Assembly (NCBI RefSeq): GCF_029030725.1
Contig: NZ_CP113162.1
Coordinates: forward strand, 1,362,501-1,426,500
Source of the DNA: [Pseudomonas] carboxydohydrogena
GTDB taxonomy: Bacteria; Pseudomonadota; Alphaproteobacteria; Rhizobiales; Xanthobacteraceae
DNA: 64,000 bases
Direction: 5' to 3'
The notes beneath the pieces were generated by a model. The model made no database searches. It saw nothing but the letters and a program-made list of their open reading frames with translations, and was not told the DNA's origin. The position numbers and the translations under genes are program-made. This document shows positions 26,982-37,810 of this stretch, piece by piece (positions within the stretch are counted from its first letter, which is position 1; every line of letters starts with the position of its first letter).

Positions 26982-28274
26982 TCAAGGCGCGACCGGACTG
27001 AGCACTTTGGCCTTTCGTCCGTAGATCAGCAGCGTGGCGGCAAGGCCGCAAACGGCGGCGGCTGTCATCCACATCGCGGGCGCGGCCTTGTCGCCGGTCA
27101 GTTCGATCAATGCGGTGGATACAGCGGGCGTGAAACCGCCGAACAATGCGGTCGCAAGGCTGTAGCACAGCGAGAAGCTGACGGTGCGCACGCTGGCGGG
27201 CACGACCTCCGTCAGCGCGACCACCATCGCGCCGTTGTAACTGCCGTACAGGAACGACAGCCAGAGTTCCACCTCCAGCATGCGGGCGAAGGATGGATTT
27301 GCGACCAGCCATGACATCGCGGGGTAGGCGGTCAGGATGGTCAGGATGGTGATTCCGGCTAAAATCGGCTTTCGTCCGATACGATCCGACAGCGCGCCCA
27401 TGACCGGCAGCCAGAACAGGTTCGAGAGCGCGATCGCGAACGTCACGATCAGCGAGTCCGTGATCGAGAGCTTGAGGACGCTCTTGCCGAAGGTCGGGGT
27501 GTAGACGGTGATGAGATAGAACGACACCGTCGTCATCACCGCAAGCATCATGCCGAGAATGACGATGCGCCAGCTCGACGTCAGCGAGGCGAGGATTTCC
27601 TGTATGGTCGGGTGATGCGTGCGGGCGAGGAATTCTCCGGTCTCCTCCAGCTTGCGTCGGAGCACGAAGATGAAGGGCACGATCAGGGAACCGATCAGGA
27701 ATGGGATGCGCCAGCCCCAGTCGTGGATCGCCTGCACCGCAAGCGTGCGGTTGAGCGTGTAGCCGATCAGGGCCGCGACGATGATGGCGACCTGCTGGCT
27801 GCCGGATTGCCAGGCGACATAGAAGCCCTTCTGGTTGGGCGGTGCGATCTCGGCGAGATAGACCGACACGCCGCCGAGTTCGACGCCGGCGGAAAAGCCT
27901 TGCAGCAGCCGGCCGATCAAAACAAGGAAGGGCGCAAGGATGCCGATGCTGGCGTAGCTCGGCGTGAAGGCGAGCAGCACGGTGCCGGCCGCCATGATCG
28001 ACAGCGTGACGATCAGGCCGATTCGGCGACCGACCTTGTCGATATAGGCGCCGAGCACGATGGCGCCGAGCGGCCGCATCAGGAAGCCCGCGCCGAAAGT
28101 CATGAAGGTCGCGAGCAGCGAGGTGAATTCGTTGTGGGAGGGAAAGAAGGCCGCCGCGATGTAGGTGGCGTAAAATCCGAACAGGAAGAAATCGAACATC
28201 TCGAGGAAATTGCCGCTGGTGACGCGAAGGACGGCAACGGCCTTGGAGGAGGTGGGGTGATCCACGTGGGACAT
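26982..28274 (-). CDS. MFS transporter, tricarboxylate/citrate:proton symporter type
   Basis: A 430-residue carrier with 12 membrane segments, of the metabolite:H+ symporter family (CitA/TcuC/ShiA-like). It starts [46 protein letters not shown]. The signature loop [24 protein letters not shown] lies after TM2, and [25 protein letters not shown] after TM4. I chose 28274 because it gives the family length; an in-frame ATG 36 codons earlier is possible. Likely substrates are citrate, tricarballylate or a related acid. Confidence 0.85.
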   Translation of the reverse strand: MSHVDHPTSSKAVAVLRVTSGNFLEMFDFFLFGFYATYIAAAFFPSHNEFTSLLATFMTFGAGFLMRPLGAIVLGAYIDKVGRRIGLIVTLSIMAAGTVLLAFTPSYASIGILAPFLVLIGRLLQGFSAGVELGGVSVYLAEIAPPNQKGFYVAWQSGSQQVAIIVAALIGYTLNRTLAVQAIHDWGWRIPFLIGSLIVPFIFVLRRKLEETGEFLARTHHPTIQEILASLTSSWRIVILGMMLAVMTTVSFYLITVYTPTFGKSVLKLSITDSLIVTFAIALSNLFWLPVMGALSDRIGRKPILAGITILTILTAYPAMSWLVANPSFARMLEVELWLSFLYGSYNGAMVVALTEVVPASVRTVSFSLCYSLATALFGGFTPAVSTALIELTGDKAAPAMWMTAAAVCGLAATLLIYGRKAKVLSPVAP

Positions 28275-28454
28275 GGGGGATGATCCTGAACCTGAAGGCG
28301 GGCGCAAAGTCTGCGCTGGTTCAGAGTGCCCCACAAGCGGAATGATGTTCACGCTTGGCTGAACATCCACGGGAAGTTTCATCGCTCCGGGGCGGGTGGC
28401 GGTACCGCCCGCGCTTGCGCCCGCCGGGGGTCTAATTTACTACCGTGTACAGAC

Positions 28455-28531
28455 GCGCTCCTAGCTCAGCTGGATAGAGCATCGGATTTCGATTCCGAGG
28501 GTCGGGAGTTCGAATCTCTCGGAGCGCGCCA
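28455..28531 (+). tRNA. tRNA-Arg (anticodon TCG)
   Basis: The acceptor stem GCGCTCC pairs with GGAGCGC. The D arm is GCTCAGCTGGATAGAGC. The anticodon stem-loop TCGGA-TTTCGAT-TCCGA gives TCG at positions 34-36. The T arm is GGGAGTTCGAATCTCTC, with discriminator G and an encoded CCA. It reads CGA and related Arg codons. No integrase gene or duplicated 3' end is visible near it. Confidence 0.95.
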
Positions 28532-28716
28532 TCCGGCACTCATCAACAAGTCCGCCCGTGCCCACGATATGTCCTGCCAGTCGTGGCGCAGATAATCGTG
28601 CCGGCGGCCAAGCCTTTCTGGACAGCGGCGATTTTTCCGGCTAGATATAGCGGCGATATGTCGTGAGCACGTGATCCTGAACCGGAGACGGCGCGGTCGC
28701 GACAGGAGGAACACCC

Positions 28717-29703
28717 ATGAAGTCTGGTCGAAACCCGACCCGGAGATATTTTCTTGGTGCTGTCGCCACCGTGGGTCTGGGAATTCTTGCGCTCCCGACC
28801 CATGCGCAGCAGCCGCTGGAACTGAAGATCATGGCGCCCGCCAATCCGGGCGGAGGCTGGGACCAGACCGCGCGTTCGATGCAGCAGGCACTGGTCGCGG
28901 CGGGCATCGCCCGCAGCGTGCAGGTTACCAATGTCGGCGGCGCAGGCGGTTCCGTCGGCATCGCGCAATTCGTCAATTCGGCGAAGGGCGACGGCAGCCA
29001 GTTGATGGTGAACGGCTTCGTCATGGTGGGCGCGCTGGCGATGAACAAGTCGCCGGTCACGCTCGATCAGGTGACGCCGATCGCGCGGCTCACCGACGAG
29101 TATCAGGTGATCGTCGTTCCGGCCAATTCGCCGATCAAGACCGTCAAGGATCTCGGGGATGCGCTGAAGGCGAACATCGCGAAGGTGACGTTCGCGGGCG
29201 GATCGGCGGGCGGCATCGATCACATCATGGCGGCGTTGCTCGCGGGTGCTGTGGGCGCCGATGCGGCCAAGGTGAATTACGTGCCGTTCTCCGGTGGCGG
29301 CGAGTCGCTCGCCGCGATCCTCGGCGGCAAGGTGACGGCGGGCATCTCCGGCTATAGCGAGTACGAAGGTCAGATCAAATCCGGCAAGCTCCGCGCCATC
29401 GGCATCACCTCGAGCGAACGGCGGCCCGGCATCGACATCCCGACCTTCAAGGAGCAGGGGATTGATCTCGTTCTGGCGAACTGGCGTTCGGTCGTCGCTC
29501 CGCCCGGAATCACGCCCGAGCAGAAGAAGGTTCTGGCGGACGCCATCGACCGTCTCGTGAAGTCGCAGGCGTGGAAGGAAGTGCTGGCCCAGAAAGGCTG
29601 GGAGGACGCCTATCTGCCCGGCGATGCGTTCGCCGATTTCCTGAAAAAGGAGACGGTGCGCGTGAACGGGGTTCTGAAGTCCATCGGCCTCGTGAAATCA
29701 TGA
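28717..29703 (+). CDS. tctC: Tripartite tricarboxylate transporter substrate-binding protein
   Basis: A 328-residue Bug/TctC periplasmic receptor. Its signal peptide (MKSGRNPTRRYFLGAVATVG) resembles a Tat signal with RRYFLG. The mature protein starts QQPLELKIMAPANPGGGWDQTARSMQQAL, and GGAGGSVGIAQFV and TFAGGSAGGIDHIMAALLAGAVGADAAKVNYVPFSGGGESLAAILGGKV form the carboxylate site. AGGAGG lies before the ATG. It heads tctC-tctB-tctA; the substrate is a di- or tricarboxylate. Confidence 0.94.
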   Translation: MKSGRNPTRRYFLGAVATVGLGILALPTHAQQPLELKIMAPANPGGGWDQTARSMQQALVAAGIARSVQVTNVGGAGGSVGIAQFVNSAKGDGSQLMVNGFVMVGALAMNKSPVTLDQVTPIARLTDEYQVIVVPANSPIKTVKDLGDALKANIAKVTFAGGSAGGIDHIMAALLAGAVGADAAKVNYVPFSGGGESLAAILGGKVTAGISGYSEYEGQIKSGKLRAIGITSSERRPGIDIPTFKEQGIDLVLANWRSVVAPPGITPEQKKVLADAIDRLVKSQAWKEVLAQKGWEDAYLPGDAFADFLKKETVRVNGVLKSIGLVKS

Positions 29704-30200
29704 TGACGGACAGCGGCGCGCAGGAGACGACACCCGCGCGGCGCGGGGTGGATCGGGCAGGCGTCGCCATCGCCGCGGCGTTGGCATTGCTTGCAATGGT
29801 GCTCGTTGTCGATGCGATGGGCATTCAGGCGAATGTCACCTACGGCATGGGGCCCGAGGCGATCCCTCTCGTGATCGCGGCAGGTCTCGGCGTGCTGGCG
29901 ATCGGCAATCTGGTCAACGCATTGCGTGGTGATTGTCCCGAGCGTGAGGACATGGACTTCCGTCCTGTCCTGCTTGTGCTTACGGGCCTCGCGGCGATGA
30001 TCGCGATCATCGGCTGGGGCGGCGGATTCATTCCGGCGATGACCGTGCTGTTCGCGGCGACCTCCACGGCGTTTGGACGCCGCGCCATCCTCACCGATCT
30101 CGCCATCGGTTTCGTCATCGGCACCGTCATTTATATCGCCTTCAGCCGTCTTCTCACGCTCAGCCTTCCGGCGGGTCCGCTCGAACGCCTGCTTTTCTAG
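29700..30200 (+). CDS. tctB: Tripartite tricarboxylate transporter TctB small membrane subunit
   Basis: A 166-residue membrane protein with about four to five hydrophobic segments ([55 protein letters not shown]). It starts at ATGATG (29700 or 29703), overlapping the tctC stop. TctB pairs with TctA in the transporter. Sequence conservation is low in the family, so the call rests mainly on position and topology. Confidence 0.9.
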   Translation: MMTDSGAQETTPARRGVDRAGVAIAAALALLAMVLVVDAMGIQANVTYGMGPEAIPLVIAAGLGVLAIGNLVNALRGDCPEREDMDFRPVLLVLTGLAAMIAIIGWGGGFIPAMTVLFAATSTAFGRRAILTDLAIGFVIGTVIYIAFSRLLTLSLPAGPLERLLF

Positions 30201-30223
30201 ATCGTCAGCCAGAGGTTTTTGGG

Positions 30224-31723
30224 ATGGATACATTCGCCGCGCTGGCTCACGGAATGGTCGTCGCCCTTCAGCCGATGAACCTCCTGTTCGCGCTGATCGG
30301 CGTATTCCTCGGCACGGCGGTCGGCGTGTTGCCGGGCATCGGCCCCGCGCTCACCGTCGCGCTGCTGCTGCCGGTGACCTACAAGCTCGATCCGGGCGGT
30401 TCACTGATCATGTTCGCGGGCATTTATTATGGCGGCATGTATGGCGGTTCGACCACGGCGATCCTCATCAACACGCCGGGCGAAAGCGCATCCATGGCGA
30501 CGGCGCTCGAGGGCAACAAGATGGCCAAGGCCGGGCGCGGCGGCCCGGCGCTGGCGACAGCGGCGATCGGGTCGTTCGTGGCGGGCACGCTGGCGACCAT
30601 CGGTCTCGCGTTCGTCGCGCCTTACCTCGTGGACATCGCGGTCAAGTTCGGGCCGGAGGATTACTTTGCCCTGATGGTGGTGGCGTTCGTCACCGTCTCG
30701 GCGACGTTCGGCGACTCGCCGGTGCGTGGACTGACGAGCCTGTTCATTGGTCTCACGCTCGGCCTTGTCGGCATCGACAAACTCACCGGGCAGCCGCGTC
30801 TGGCGTTCGGCGTGCCGGAATTGCTCGACGGCGTCGAGGTGACGACGCTCGCGGTCGGCCTGTTCGCGGTCGGCGAGGCGCTCTACGTCGTTTCGCGGCG
30901 GCATCAGGCCGAGGAGAAGGTCGAGGCCGTGCGCGGCTCGCTCTGGATGACCAGGGAAGACTGGAAGCGTTCGTGGAAGCCGTGGCTGCGCGGCTTCGGC
31001 TTCGGTTTCCCCATCGGCGCGCTACCTGCGGGCGGGGCGGAGATTCCGACCTTCCTGTCCTATTCGGCCGAGCGCCGTCTGACCGCGCATCCCGAGGAGT
31101 TCGGCAAGGGCGCGATCGAAGGCGTGGCGGGACCGGAGGCCGCGAACAACGCTTCCGCCGCCGGCACGCTGGTGCCGCTGTTGACGCTCGGCCTGCCGAC
31201 ATCGGCGACGGCGGCGATGATGCTGGCGGGCTTCCAGCAATATGGATTGAATCCGGGGCCGCTGTTGTTCGCGGAACGGCCCGATCTGGTGTGGGGCCTG
31301 ATCGCGAGCCTGTTCATCGCCAACACGATGCTCCTGGTGCTGAACCTGCCGCTGGTCGGCCTCTGGGTCCGGTTGCTGGCGATCCCGCAGCCATGGCTCT
31401 ACGCGGGCATTCTCGTGTTCGCGACCATGGGCACGATTGCGGCGAAGCCTTCGGTGGTCGAACTGACCATGCTCACTGGCTTCGGCGTGATGGGCTTTCT
31501 GATGCGGCGCTACGATTTCCCGATCGCGCCCGTGGTGGTGGGATTGATCCTCGGCCCGCTCGCGGAAAGCCAGTTGCGGCGCGCGCTGTCGATCAGCCTC
31601 GGCGATCCGGTGACGCTGGTGCAAAGCCCGATCTCGGCGACGCTGCTCGGCGTCGCCCTGATCGCCTTGATCGCGCCGTTCGTGTTGAAGAACATGAGCC
31701 GCTTCAAGGCGACCGAGGACTAG
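30224..31723 (+). CDS. tctA: Tripartite tricarboxylate transporter TctA large permease
   Basis: A 499-residue permease with about 12 membrane segments. The family signature is [32 protein letters not shown] near the N-terminus. [45 protein letters not shown] and the second-half repeat [26 protein letters not shown] are conserved. It transports with TctB using the proton or sodium gradient. No two-component tctDE pair is adjacent. Confidence 0.95.
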   Translation: MDTFAALAHGMVVALQPMNLLFALIGVFLGTAVGVLPGIGPALTVALLLPVTYKLDPGGSLIMFAGIYYGGMYGGSTTAILINTPGESASMATALEGNKMAKAGRGGPALATAAIGSFVAGTLATIGLAFVAPYLVDIAVKFGPEDYFALMVVAFVTVSATFGDSPVRGLTSLFIGLTLGLVGIDKLTGQPRLAFGVPELLDGVEVTTLAVGLFAVGEALYVVSRRHQAEEKVEAVRGSLWMTREDWKRSWKPWLRGFGFGFPIGALPAGGAEIPTFLSYSAERRLTAHPEEFGKGAIEGVAGPEAANNASAAGTLVPLLTLGLPTSATAAMMLAGFQQYGLNPGPLLFAERPDLVWGLIASLFIANTMLLVLNLPLVGLWVRLLAIPQPWLYAGILVFATMGTIAAKPSVVELTMLTGFGVMGFLMRRYDFPIAPVVVGLILGPLAESQLRRALSISLGDPVTLVQSPISATLLGVALIALIAPFVLKNMSRFKATED

Positions 31724-31742
31724 CGGTCGCGGACAGCCGTGT

Positions 31743-32012
31743 TCAGAGCGCCGCCTGAACGAACTCCACGCCGATCTCGTTGCCGCGCTGCCAGACGAGA
31801 CGGCAGGGGGTGAGCTTGCGTACGTCCTTGGTCATCGCGAGCGCGATCCTGCTGCCGAGCTTGCCGCCGTTTTCCACGGCGAGACGTGCGCCGGTCGCGG
31901 ACAGATCGACAATGGTGCATGGCCGCTTGGCGAAGCCGCCATCGAGTGTCAGCCAGACTCCCATCTGGGTTTTGTGACGCGTCTTGCGCGCCTCTCGTTT
32001 GAAAACGGCCAT
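31743..32012 (-). CDS. PilZ domain-containing protein
   Basis: An 89-residue single-domain PilZ protein. The D/NxSxxG motif is DLSATG (residues 36-41), with the following strands ARLAVENGGKLGSRIALAM and CRLVWQRGNEIGVEFVQ. The upstream arginine motif RxxxR is not clear (REARKTRHK), so c-di-GMP binding is uncertain. I chose ATG 32012 because GGGAGG precedes it by 5 bases; 32030 lacks such a site. It may act as an effector with loosened ligand binding. Confidence 0.82.
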   Translation of the reverse strand: MAVFKREARKTRHKTQMGVWLTLDGGFAKRPCTIVDLSATGARLAVENGGKLGSRIALAMTKDVRKLTPCRLVWQRGNEIGVEFVQAAL

Positions 32013-32290
32013 CGCTTCCTCCCTTGTCATTCAAGGTCACCGGGAATCTCTACCATGTGGAACTTTCTGAAAATTTGATCCAAAAGCCGGGTTAATCCGC
32101 AACACAGATACCTTTCGTTAAGCAAGCCCCGGTGGCACTTGGACGTAGGCTGGAAATTTCCCCAGCGTTTTCATGGCCCTGTATTCCTTGCGGCAAGCAG
32201 GCATGATTAACGGAATGCAAACACACTCCCGCCAGAGTCCTGTCGTCATTTGCCGTGGCGTTCGCACGGCGGGGTGGAATCGTTTCCTTG

Positions 32291-32737
32291 ATGCGTGGTC
32301 TGTCGGGTCTGGTTTTGGCGGTCGTTGCCGCGGGCGTGGTGCCTGCGCACGCGACGTTGCGCATCACGCGCGATCACGGCGGTTACGTCGAGGAATACAA
32401 GGCCAAGTACGAGCGTATCCGCGCCAAGGGCGAGCGCGTCGTCATCGACGGCATCTGCAATTCCGCCTGCACGCTGGTGTTCGGCATCGTGCCGAACAGC
32501 AAGATCTGCGTGACGCCGCGCGCCAGCATCGGGCTACACGAGGCCTATTACGACAAGTCCTTCACCTTCGGCATCAAGGTCACGAGCGTGGAGGGGACAT
32601 CGGAATTGATGTCGTACTACCCGCAGCCGGTGAAGGACTGGATTCGCCGCAACGGCGGACTCACCACCACCATGAAGAAGATCAGGAACGGGCCGGATCT
32701 GTGGAAGATCGCCGATCCATGCCCTGAGGATTTCTGA
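32291..32737 (+). CDS. Short periplasmic ClpP-like (COG3904-type) protein
   Basis: A 148-residue protein with a signal peptide (MRGLSGLVLAVVAAGVVPAHA). GICNSACTLVFGIVPNSKICVTPRASIGLHEAYY contains Ser58 and His83 in an arrangement like periplasmic ClpP-fold proteins, whose usual motif is C-x-SAC-x-x-x-F followed by lGvHq. It is shorter than typical members and lacks an obvious catalytic Asp, so it may be a diverged or inactive form. Cys residues 56, 60 and 73 could form disulphides. Confidence 0.65.
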   Translation: MRGLSGLVLAVVAAGVVPAHATLRITRDHGGYVEEYKAKYERIRAKGERVVIDGICNSACTLVFGIVPNSKICVTPRASIGLHEAYYDKSFTFGIKVTSVEGTSELMSYYPQPVKDWIRRNGGLTTTMKKIRNGPDLWKIADPCPEDF

Positions 32738-32743
32738 ACCGTC

Positions 32744-33388
32744 CTATTTGCCGGCGGGCGTCATCGTGCAACTCATGTCCCTGCCGCCCGGCAATGCAAT
32801 CTGCGCGGCATTGCCCTTGTTCCACAGCCGGGCCTGGCCTTTCGGATATTGCGCTTCATAACGCGCGCCGGACCCCGACAGCGCCTGCTTCAGGACGATG
32901 GCGTCCTTCCGGCCCGCGACATAGGCATAGCTGGGCTTGCTGTTCACGAAGACCACGGTCAGCGATGCGTTGCCGTTGTCGCATTCGGCGTTGAACGGCC
33001 CGAGACTGATACCGGCTTTTGCCGCCCGTGCGGTAGGTGAATCGGCGCGCAACGCGCTGATCCGGCCGACATAGGAGTCCGCGAGGCATCGCTCTCTGTC
33101 TGTCGAAGACAGGCATTCGTTGCGCTGCTTGAGCCAGTTGTCCTGATCCTTGAGGATGTTCGGCTGCGAGACGCTGGCGTCCTCACGTGTCAGTGTCAGA
33201 ACGCGGGTGGTTTCGCGGTCGAGCATGGCAAGCGTTGGGTTGCCGCAGACGATCTTCTCGATCCGCGTATTCGCCTTGGCGCAGTCGAATCCGGCGGGGC
33301 TGGCTTCGGCGGATTGCGCATGAGCAAGCGTGCCGCCGAGAGCAAAACAAAAAACCGGGACTATCGCGCAGGCGAGGGCAGGTTTCAT
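32744..33388 (-). CDS. Periplasmic protein with LprI-like and MliC-like domains
   Basis: A 214-residue exported protein (signal MKPALACAIVPVFCFALGGTLAHA). The first mature half is LprI/DUF1311-like: FDCAKANTRIEKIVCGNPTLAMLDRETTRVLTLT and WLKQRNECLSSTDRERCLADSYVGRISAL, with four Cys. The last 90 residues resemble MliC, an inhibitor of C-type lysozyme (ECDNGNASLTVVFVNSKPSYAYVAGRKDAIVLKQALSGSGARYE). AGGA is 8 bases before ATG 33388, better than the ATG at 33394. The inhibitor role is inferred from the domain pair. Confidence 0.78.
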   Translation of the reverse strand: MKPALACAIVPVFCFALGGTLAHAQSAEASPAGFDCAKANTRIEKIVCGNPTLAMLDRETTRVLTLTREDASVSQPNILKDQDNWLKQRNECLSSTDRERCLADSYVGRISALRADSPTARAAKAGISLGPFNAECDNGNASLTVVFVNSKPSYAYVAGRKDAIVLKQALSGSGARYEAQYPKGQARLWNKGNAAQIALPGGRDMSCTMTPAGK

Positions 33389-33454
33389 GCTCATTGTCCT
33401 GTAGCTACCGCGGAATTTCATTCGTGTGATAACGCATAACCGGGACGATGGGTC

Positions 33455-34582
33455 CTAGAACGTCACCACGCCGCGAATCGATTCGCCCCGTTTCATCAGG
33501 TCGAACGCCTTGTTGATGTCGGTGAGCGGCATCACGTGGGTGATCATCGGATCGATCTGGATCTTGCCCTGCATGTACCAGTCGACGATCTTCGGCACGT
33601 CGGTGCGTCCGCGCGCGCCGCCGAAGGCGGTGCCCTTCCAGACGCGGCCGGTCACGAGCTGGAACGGGCGCGTCGAGATTTCCGCGCCTGCGGGGGCGAC
33701 GCCGATCACGATCGACTGGCCCCAGCCGCGATGGCAGGATTCCAGCGCCTGCCGCATCACCGTGACATTGCCGGTGCAGTCGAACGTATAATCCGCGCCG
33801 CCGATCTGGTCCGCGCCGGATTTCGTCATGTCAACGAGATAGGGCACGAGGTCCTTGCCGATCTCTTTCGGGTTGACGAAATGCGTCATGCCGAAGCGTT
33901 CGCCCCACGCCTTGCGGTCGTTGTTGAGATCGACGCCGATGATCATGTCGGCGCCCGCGAGCCGCAGCCCTTGCAGCACGTTGAGCCCGATGCCGCCGAG
34001 GCCGAACACGATGGCCTTCGCGCCTTGCTCCACCTTGGCGGTGTTGATGACCGCGCCGATGCCGGTGGTGACGCCGCAGCCGATATAACAGACCTTGTCG
34101 AAGGGCGCGTCCTCGCGGATTTTGGCGACCGCGATTTCCGGCAGCACGGTGTAGTTCGCGAATGTCGAGGTGCCCATGTAGTGATGCACCGGCTTGCCTT
34201 GAAACGAGAAGCGCGAGGTGCCGTCCGGCATCAGGCCCTGACCCTGTGTCGCGCGGATCGCGGTACAGAGGTTGGTCTTGCGCGACAGACACGAGGGGCA
34301 CTGGCGGCATTCCGGCGTGTAGAGCGGAATGACGTGGTCGCCCTTCTTCACGCTGGTCACACCCTTGCCGACATCGACGACGATGCCCGCGCCTTCATGG
34401 CCGAGGATGGCGGGAAACAGCCCCTCGGGGTCCGCGCCCGACAGCGTGAATTCGTCGGTGTGGCAGATGCCGGTCGCCTTGATCTCGACCATGACCTCGC
34501 CCTCGCGCGGGCCTTCGAGCTGCACGGTGACGATATCCAGCGGTTTGCCGGGAGCGGTGGCGAGAGCGGCGCGAACGTCCAT
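33455..34582 (-). CDS. frmA: S-(hydroxymethyl)glutathione dehydrogenase / class III alcohol dehydrogenase
   Basis: A 375-residue class III alcohol dehydrogenase that oxidises S-hydroxymethylglutathione in formaldehyde detoxification and can reduce S-nitrosoglutathione. Catalytic zinc ligands lie in [20 protein letters not shown] and [12 protein letters not shown]. The four structural-zinc Cys are in [42 protein letters not shown] is the NAD fold. The start at 34582 gives [18 protein letters not shown]. No frmB or frmR homologue is adjacent. Confidence 0.96.
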   Translation of the reverse strand: MDVRAALATAPGKPLDIVTVQLEGPREGEVMVEIKATGICHTDEFTLSGADPEGLFPAILGHEGAGIVVDVGKGVTSVKKGDHVIPLYTPECRQCPSCLSRKTNLCTAIRATQGQGLMPDGTSRFSFQGKPVHHYMGTSTFANYTVLPEIAVAKIREDAPFDKVCYIGCGVTTGIGAVINTAKVEQGAKAIVFGLGGIGLNVLQGLRLAGADMIIGVDLNNDRKAWGERFGMTHFVNPKEIGKDLVPYLVDMTKSGADQIGGADYTFDCTGNVTVMRQALESCHRGWGQSIVIGVAPAGAEISTRPFQLVTGRVWKGTAFGGARGRTDVPKIVDWYMQGKIQIDPMITHVMPLTDINKAFDLMKRGESIRGVVTF

Positions 34583-34692
34583 GGTGAGTGATCCTTGAAA
34601 ACAACAGGTGACGCTTTTGTTACGCGGGGACCGTGCGCCCCGCATATTGATTGATTGCGCCCCAGCATAGGTTCGGGCAATCAGAACGGCAA

Positions 34693-35592
34693 ATGAAAGA
34701 GAGATGGGACGATCTGGCCGCGCGCGCGGCGCCGGCGGTATTTGTCGTGCTGTGGAGCTCGGGCTTCATCGGCACGAAGTATGCCGTCTCGGGCGCGGAG
34801 CCCTTGACCTTCCTCACCATCCGCATGGCCTATGTCGTGGTGCTGCTCGCGATCATCATCGCGATCTGGCGGCCGAAATGGCCGAGCCCGAGGGAAGCCG
34901 CGCACAGCGCGGTGGCGGGCCTGCTGATCCACGGGTTCTATCTCGCGGGCGTCTCCTTTGCGATCTACCATCATGTGCCCGCCGGCCTGTCGGCGCTGAT
35001 TCCGGGATTGCAGCCGATCCTCACCTCGACGCTCGCCAACCGCTGGCTCGGCGAGCGCGTGACGCCGCTGCAATGGGGCGGGCTGCTGCTCGGCCTCGTC
35101 GGCGTGCTGCTGGTGCTGAAATCCCGCCCGATGGCGGGCGAGATCGGGTGGGGCTGGTTCGCGACCTGCGTGGCGCTGGTCAGCATCACCATCGGCACGC
35201 TGTATCAGAAACGCTTCTGCGGCAATATCGACTGGCGCACCGGCAACACCATCCAGTTCGTTACCAGCGGCATTCTCTATGCCATCGGCGCGTGGCTGTT
35301 CGAGACGCGCGTTGTGAACTGGAGCGCGGAATTCATCCTCGGCGTGAGCTGGCTCGTGGTCGCGCTGTCGATCGGCTCGATCAGCGTGCTGTACTGGCTG
35401 ATCCGGCGCGCGGCGGCGACGCAGGTCGCGAGCCTGTTTTATCTCGTGCCCGCGACCACGGCGCTGATGGCGTTCGTGCTGTTCAACGAGCGGCTGGATG
35501 TTCTCGGCATCATCGGCATGGCGATCTGCGCGGCCGGCGTGTTTCTGGTGAACAAGCCTGAACCGAAACCGGAAGTCTCGCCGGGAAGCTAG
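34693..35592 (+). CDS. DMT family (EamA) transporter
   Basis: A 299-residue membrane protein with ten hydrophobic segments in two EamA repeats ([29 protein letters not shown] in the first; [46 protein letters not shown] in the second). Such proteins export amino acids or other metabolites. The start [17 protein letters not shown] at 34693 lies divergent from frmA. Its end overlaps the end of the photolyase gene by a few bases (convergent). Confidence 0.88.
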   Translation: MKERWDDLAARAAPAVFVVLWSSGFIGTKYAVSGAEPLTFLTIRMAYVVVLLAIIIAIWRPKWPSPREAAHSAVAGLLIHGFYLAGVSFAIYHHVPAGLSALIPGLQPILTSTLANRWLGERVTPLQWGGLLLGLVGVLLVLKSRPMAGEIGWGWFATCVALVSITIGTLYQKRFCGNIDWRTGNTIQFVTSGILYAIGAWLFETRVVNWSAEFILGVSWLVVALSIGSISVLYWLIRRAAATQVASLFYLVPATTALMAFVLFNERLDVLGIIGMAICAAGVFLVNKPEPKPEVSPGS

Positions 35593-37043
35593 TCTCGCGT
35601 TTTACGATAGGCCGCCAGCGCGCGTTCGCGCGCGGCCTTGTGATCGACGATCGGCGCGGGATACGTCTTGCCGAGCGTGACGCCAGCGGCTGCAAGCTCC
35701 ATCGGCGTTGCCTCCCAGGGCTTGTGGATCAGCGGAGGCGGCAGCTTCGCAAGCTCCGGCACCCAGTGCGCGACATAGGCGCCGTCCGGATCGAATTTCT
35801 CGCCCTGTAAAATCGGATTGAAGATGCGGAAGTAGGGTGCCGCATCCGCGCCGCAGCCCGCGACCCATTGCCAGTTGCCGGGATTACTGCCGGGGTCGGC
35901 ATCGACCAGCGTATCCCAGAACCATTTTTCGCCGTCGCGCCAGTCGAGCAGGAGATGCTTCACCAGAAACGACGCCGTCACCATGCGGATGCGGTTCTGC
36001 ATAGCGCCGGTATGCCAAAGCTCGCGCATGCCCGCATCGACGATGGGATAGCCGGTGCGGCCTTGCTGCCATGCGCGCAACGCTTTCGTATCGCGCCGCC
36101 ACGGAAAATCGTCGAACGCGGATTGCAGATTGCGCCGGTGCAGATCGGGATGATCGAACAGCAGGTGGCGGCAGAATTCCCGCCAGCCGAGTTCGGACAG
36201 GAATTTCTCTACGTCGCGGGACAGCGCGGGATGTCGTTCGGCGGCGAAGCGCGCGGCATGGAAAACCTGTCGCGGCGAGATTTCGCCGAACCGCAGATGC
36301 GGCGACAGATGCGAGGCGTGATCCTTTTCCGGAAAATCGCGGCCCTCGGCATAGCCCTTGATCGCGCCGTCGAGAAAATCGTGCAGCCGCTCGTGCGCGC
36401 CAGTCTCTCCCGGCGTCCATGTTTCCCTGAAGCCGCCCGCCCAGTCGGGGCGCGCGGGTTCGAGTTGCCAGTCTTTCAAACTCTCGTTCTTGAGCGATGT
36501 CACAGGCGTCGGCAGTTTCTTGATCGCGGCGAGCGGGCGGGGCGGCTGGCCTTGCGCCCGCACGCGCTTCCAGAACGGCGTGAACACGCGAAGGCCGTTG
36601 CCTTCCTTGTTGCGGATGCTTTGCGGAGACGCGAGCAGATCGCTCGCGCTGACATGCGTCTCGACACCGATCTCATTCAGAGTCTTGGCGACGTCGCGGG
36701 CGCATGCAGTATCCGCCGGGATCTCGCTGTCGATCCAGAACACCGCCTTTGCACGTGTCTCGCGCGCAAGCTGCGGCAGAATCTCACGCGCATCGCCCTT
36801 GCGCAGTACAAGGTGCTGGCCGAGCTCTTTCAGGTCCGCATCCAGCGCGCGCAGCGAATTCGCCAGCCACCATTTCGCGGCTGCGCCGGGCGAGCGGTGA
36901 CCGTGCTTTCCGGTCTCCGTATCGTCGAGGATATAAAGACAGATCAGCGTCGCCCCCGCATCCCGTGCCGCGATCAGCGCGGCATGATCGGACAGGCGCA
37001 GATCGTCGCGAAACCAGACGATGACGGGCGAGGATACATTCAT
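35589..37043 (-). CDS. phrB: Deoxyribodipyrimidine photo-lyase
   Basis: A 484-residue class I photolyase that uses FAD and blue light to split cyclobutane pyrimidine dimers. It starts MNVSSPVIVWFRDDLRLSDHAALIAA; two in-frame upstream ATGs at 37079 and 37103 are less likely. FAD-domain motifs include SHLSPHLRFGEISPRQVF, GWREFCRHLLFDHPDLHRRNL, WQQGRTGYPIVDAGMRELWHTGAMQNRIRMVTASFLVKHLLLDWR and DADPGSNPGNWQWVAGCGADAAPYFRIFNP. Light or oxidative stress genes (a peroxiredoxin) are next door. Confidence 0.95.
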   Translation of the reverse strand: MNVSSPVIVWFRDDLRLSDHAALIAARDAGATLICLYILDDTETGKHGHRSPGAAAKWWLANSLRALDADLKELGQHLVLRKGDAREILPQLARETRAKAVFWIDSEIPADTACARDVAKTLNEIGVETHVSASDLLASPQSIRNKEGNGLRVFTPFWKRVRAQGQPPRPLAAIKKLPTPVTSLKNESLKDWQLEPARPDWAGGFRETWTPGETGAHERLHDFLDGAIKGYAEGRDFPEKDHASHLSPHLRFGEISPRQVFHAARFAAERHPALSRDVEKFLSELGWREFCRHLLFDHPDLHRRNLQSAFDDFPWRRDTKALRAWQQGRTGYPIVDAGMRELWHTGAMQNRIRMVTASFLVKHLLLDWRDGEKWFWDTLVDADPGSNPGNWQWVAGCGADAAPYFRIFNPILQGEKFDPDGAYVAHWVPELAKLPPPLIHKPWEATPMELAAAGVTLGKTYPAPIVDHKAARERALAAYRKTRD

Positions 37044-37101
37044 CGAATGTCCGGTCTGGGGCGTGGACAGGAACGGCATCTCGTCTTTTAACGCGCCAGA
37101 C

Positions 37102-37130
37102 AAAAAAGGAGCGCCCTGGCGCTCCTTTTT
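37102..37130 (-). terminator. Terminator after the peroxiredoxin gene
   Basis: GGAGCGC and GCGCTCC form the stem; on the minus strand it is followed by TTTTTT (complement of 37102-37107). On the plus strand TTTTT also follows, so it is bidirectional. It separates the peroxiredoxin from phrB, both on the minus strand. Confidence 0.88.
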
Positions 37131-37150
37131 CCCCGTCTATTGAAAGCGAC

Positions 37151-37810
<660 letters not shown>

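Noticed and set aside
28455-28531. tRNA-Arg as an attachment site for a genomic island carrying tctCBA
   Set aside because: No integrase, no duplicated tRNA 3' end and no change of base composition are seen nearby.
28326-28595. An open frame reading through the tRNA-Arg, giving LAQLDRASDFDSEGREFESL
   Set aside because: This peptide is the well-known false translation of a tRNA gene; the cloverleaf is complete.
32100-32160. A sigma-54-like TGGCAC element before the ClpP-like gene
   Set aside because: The second half (TTGC) is absent at the required distance.
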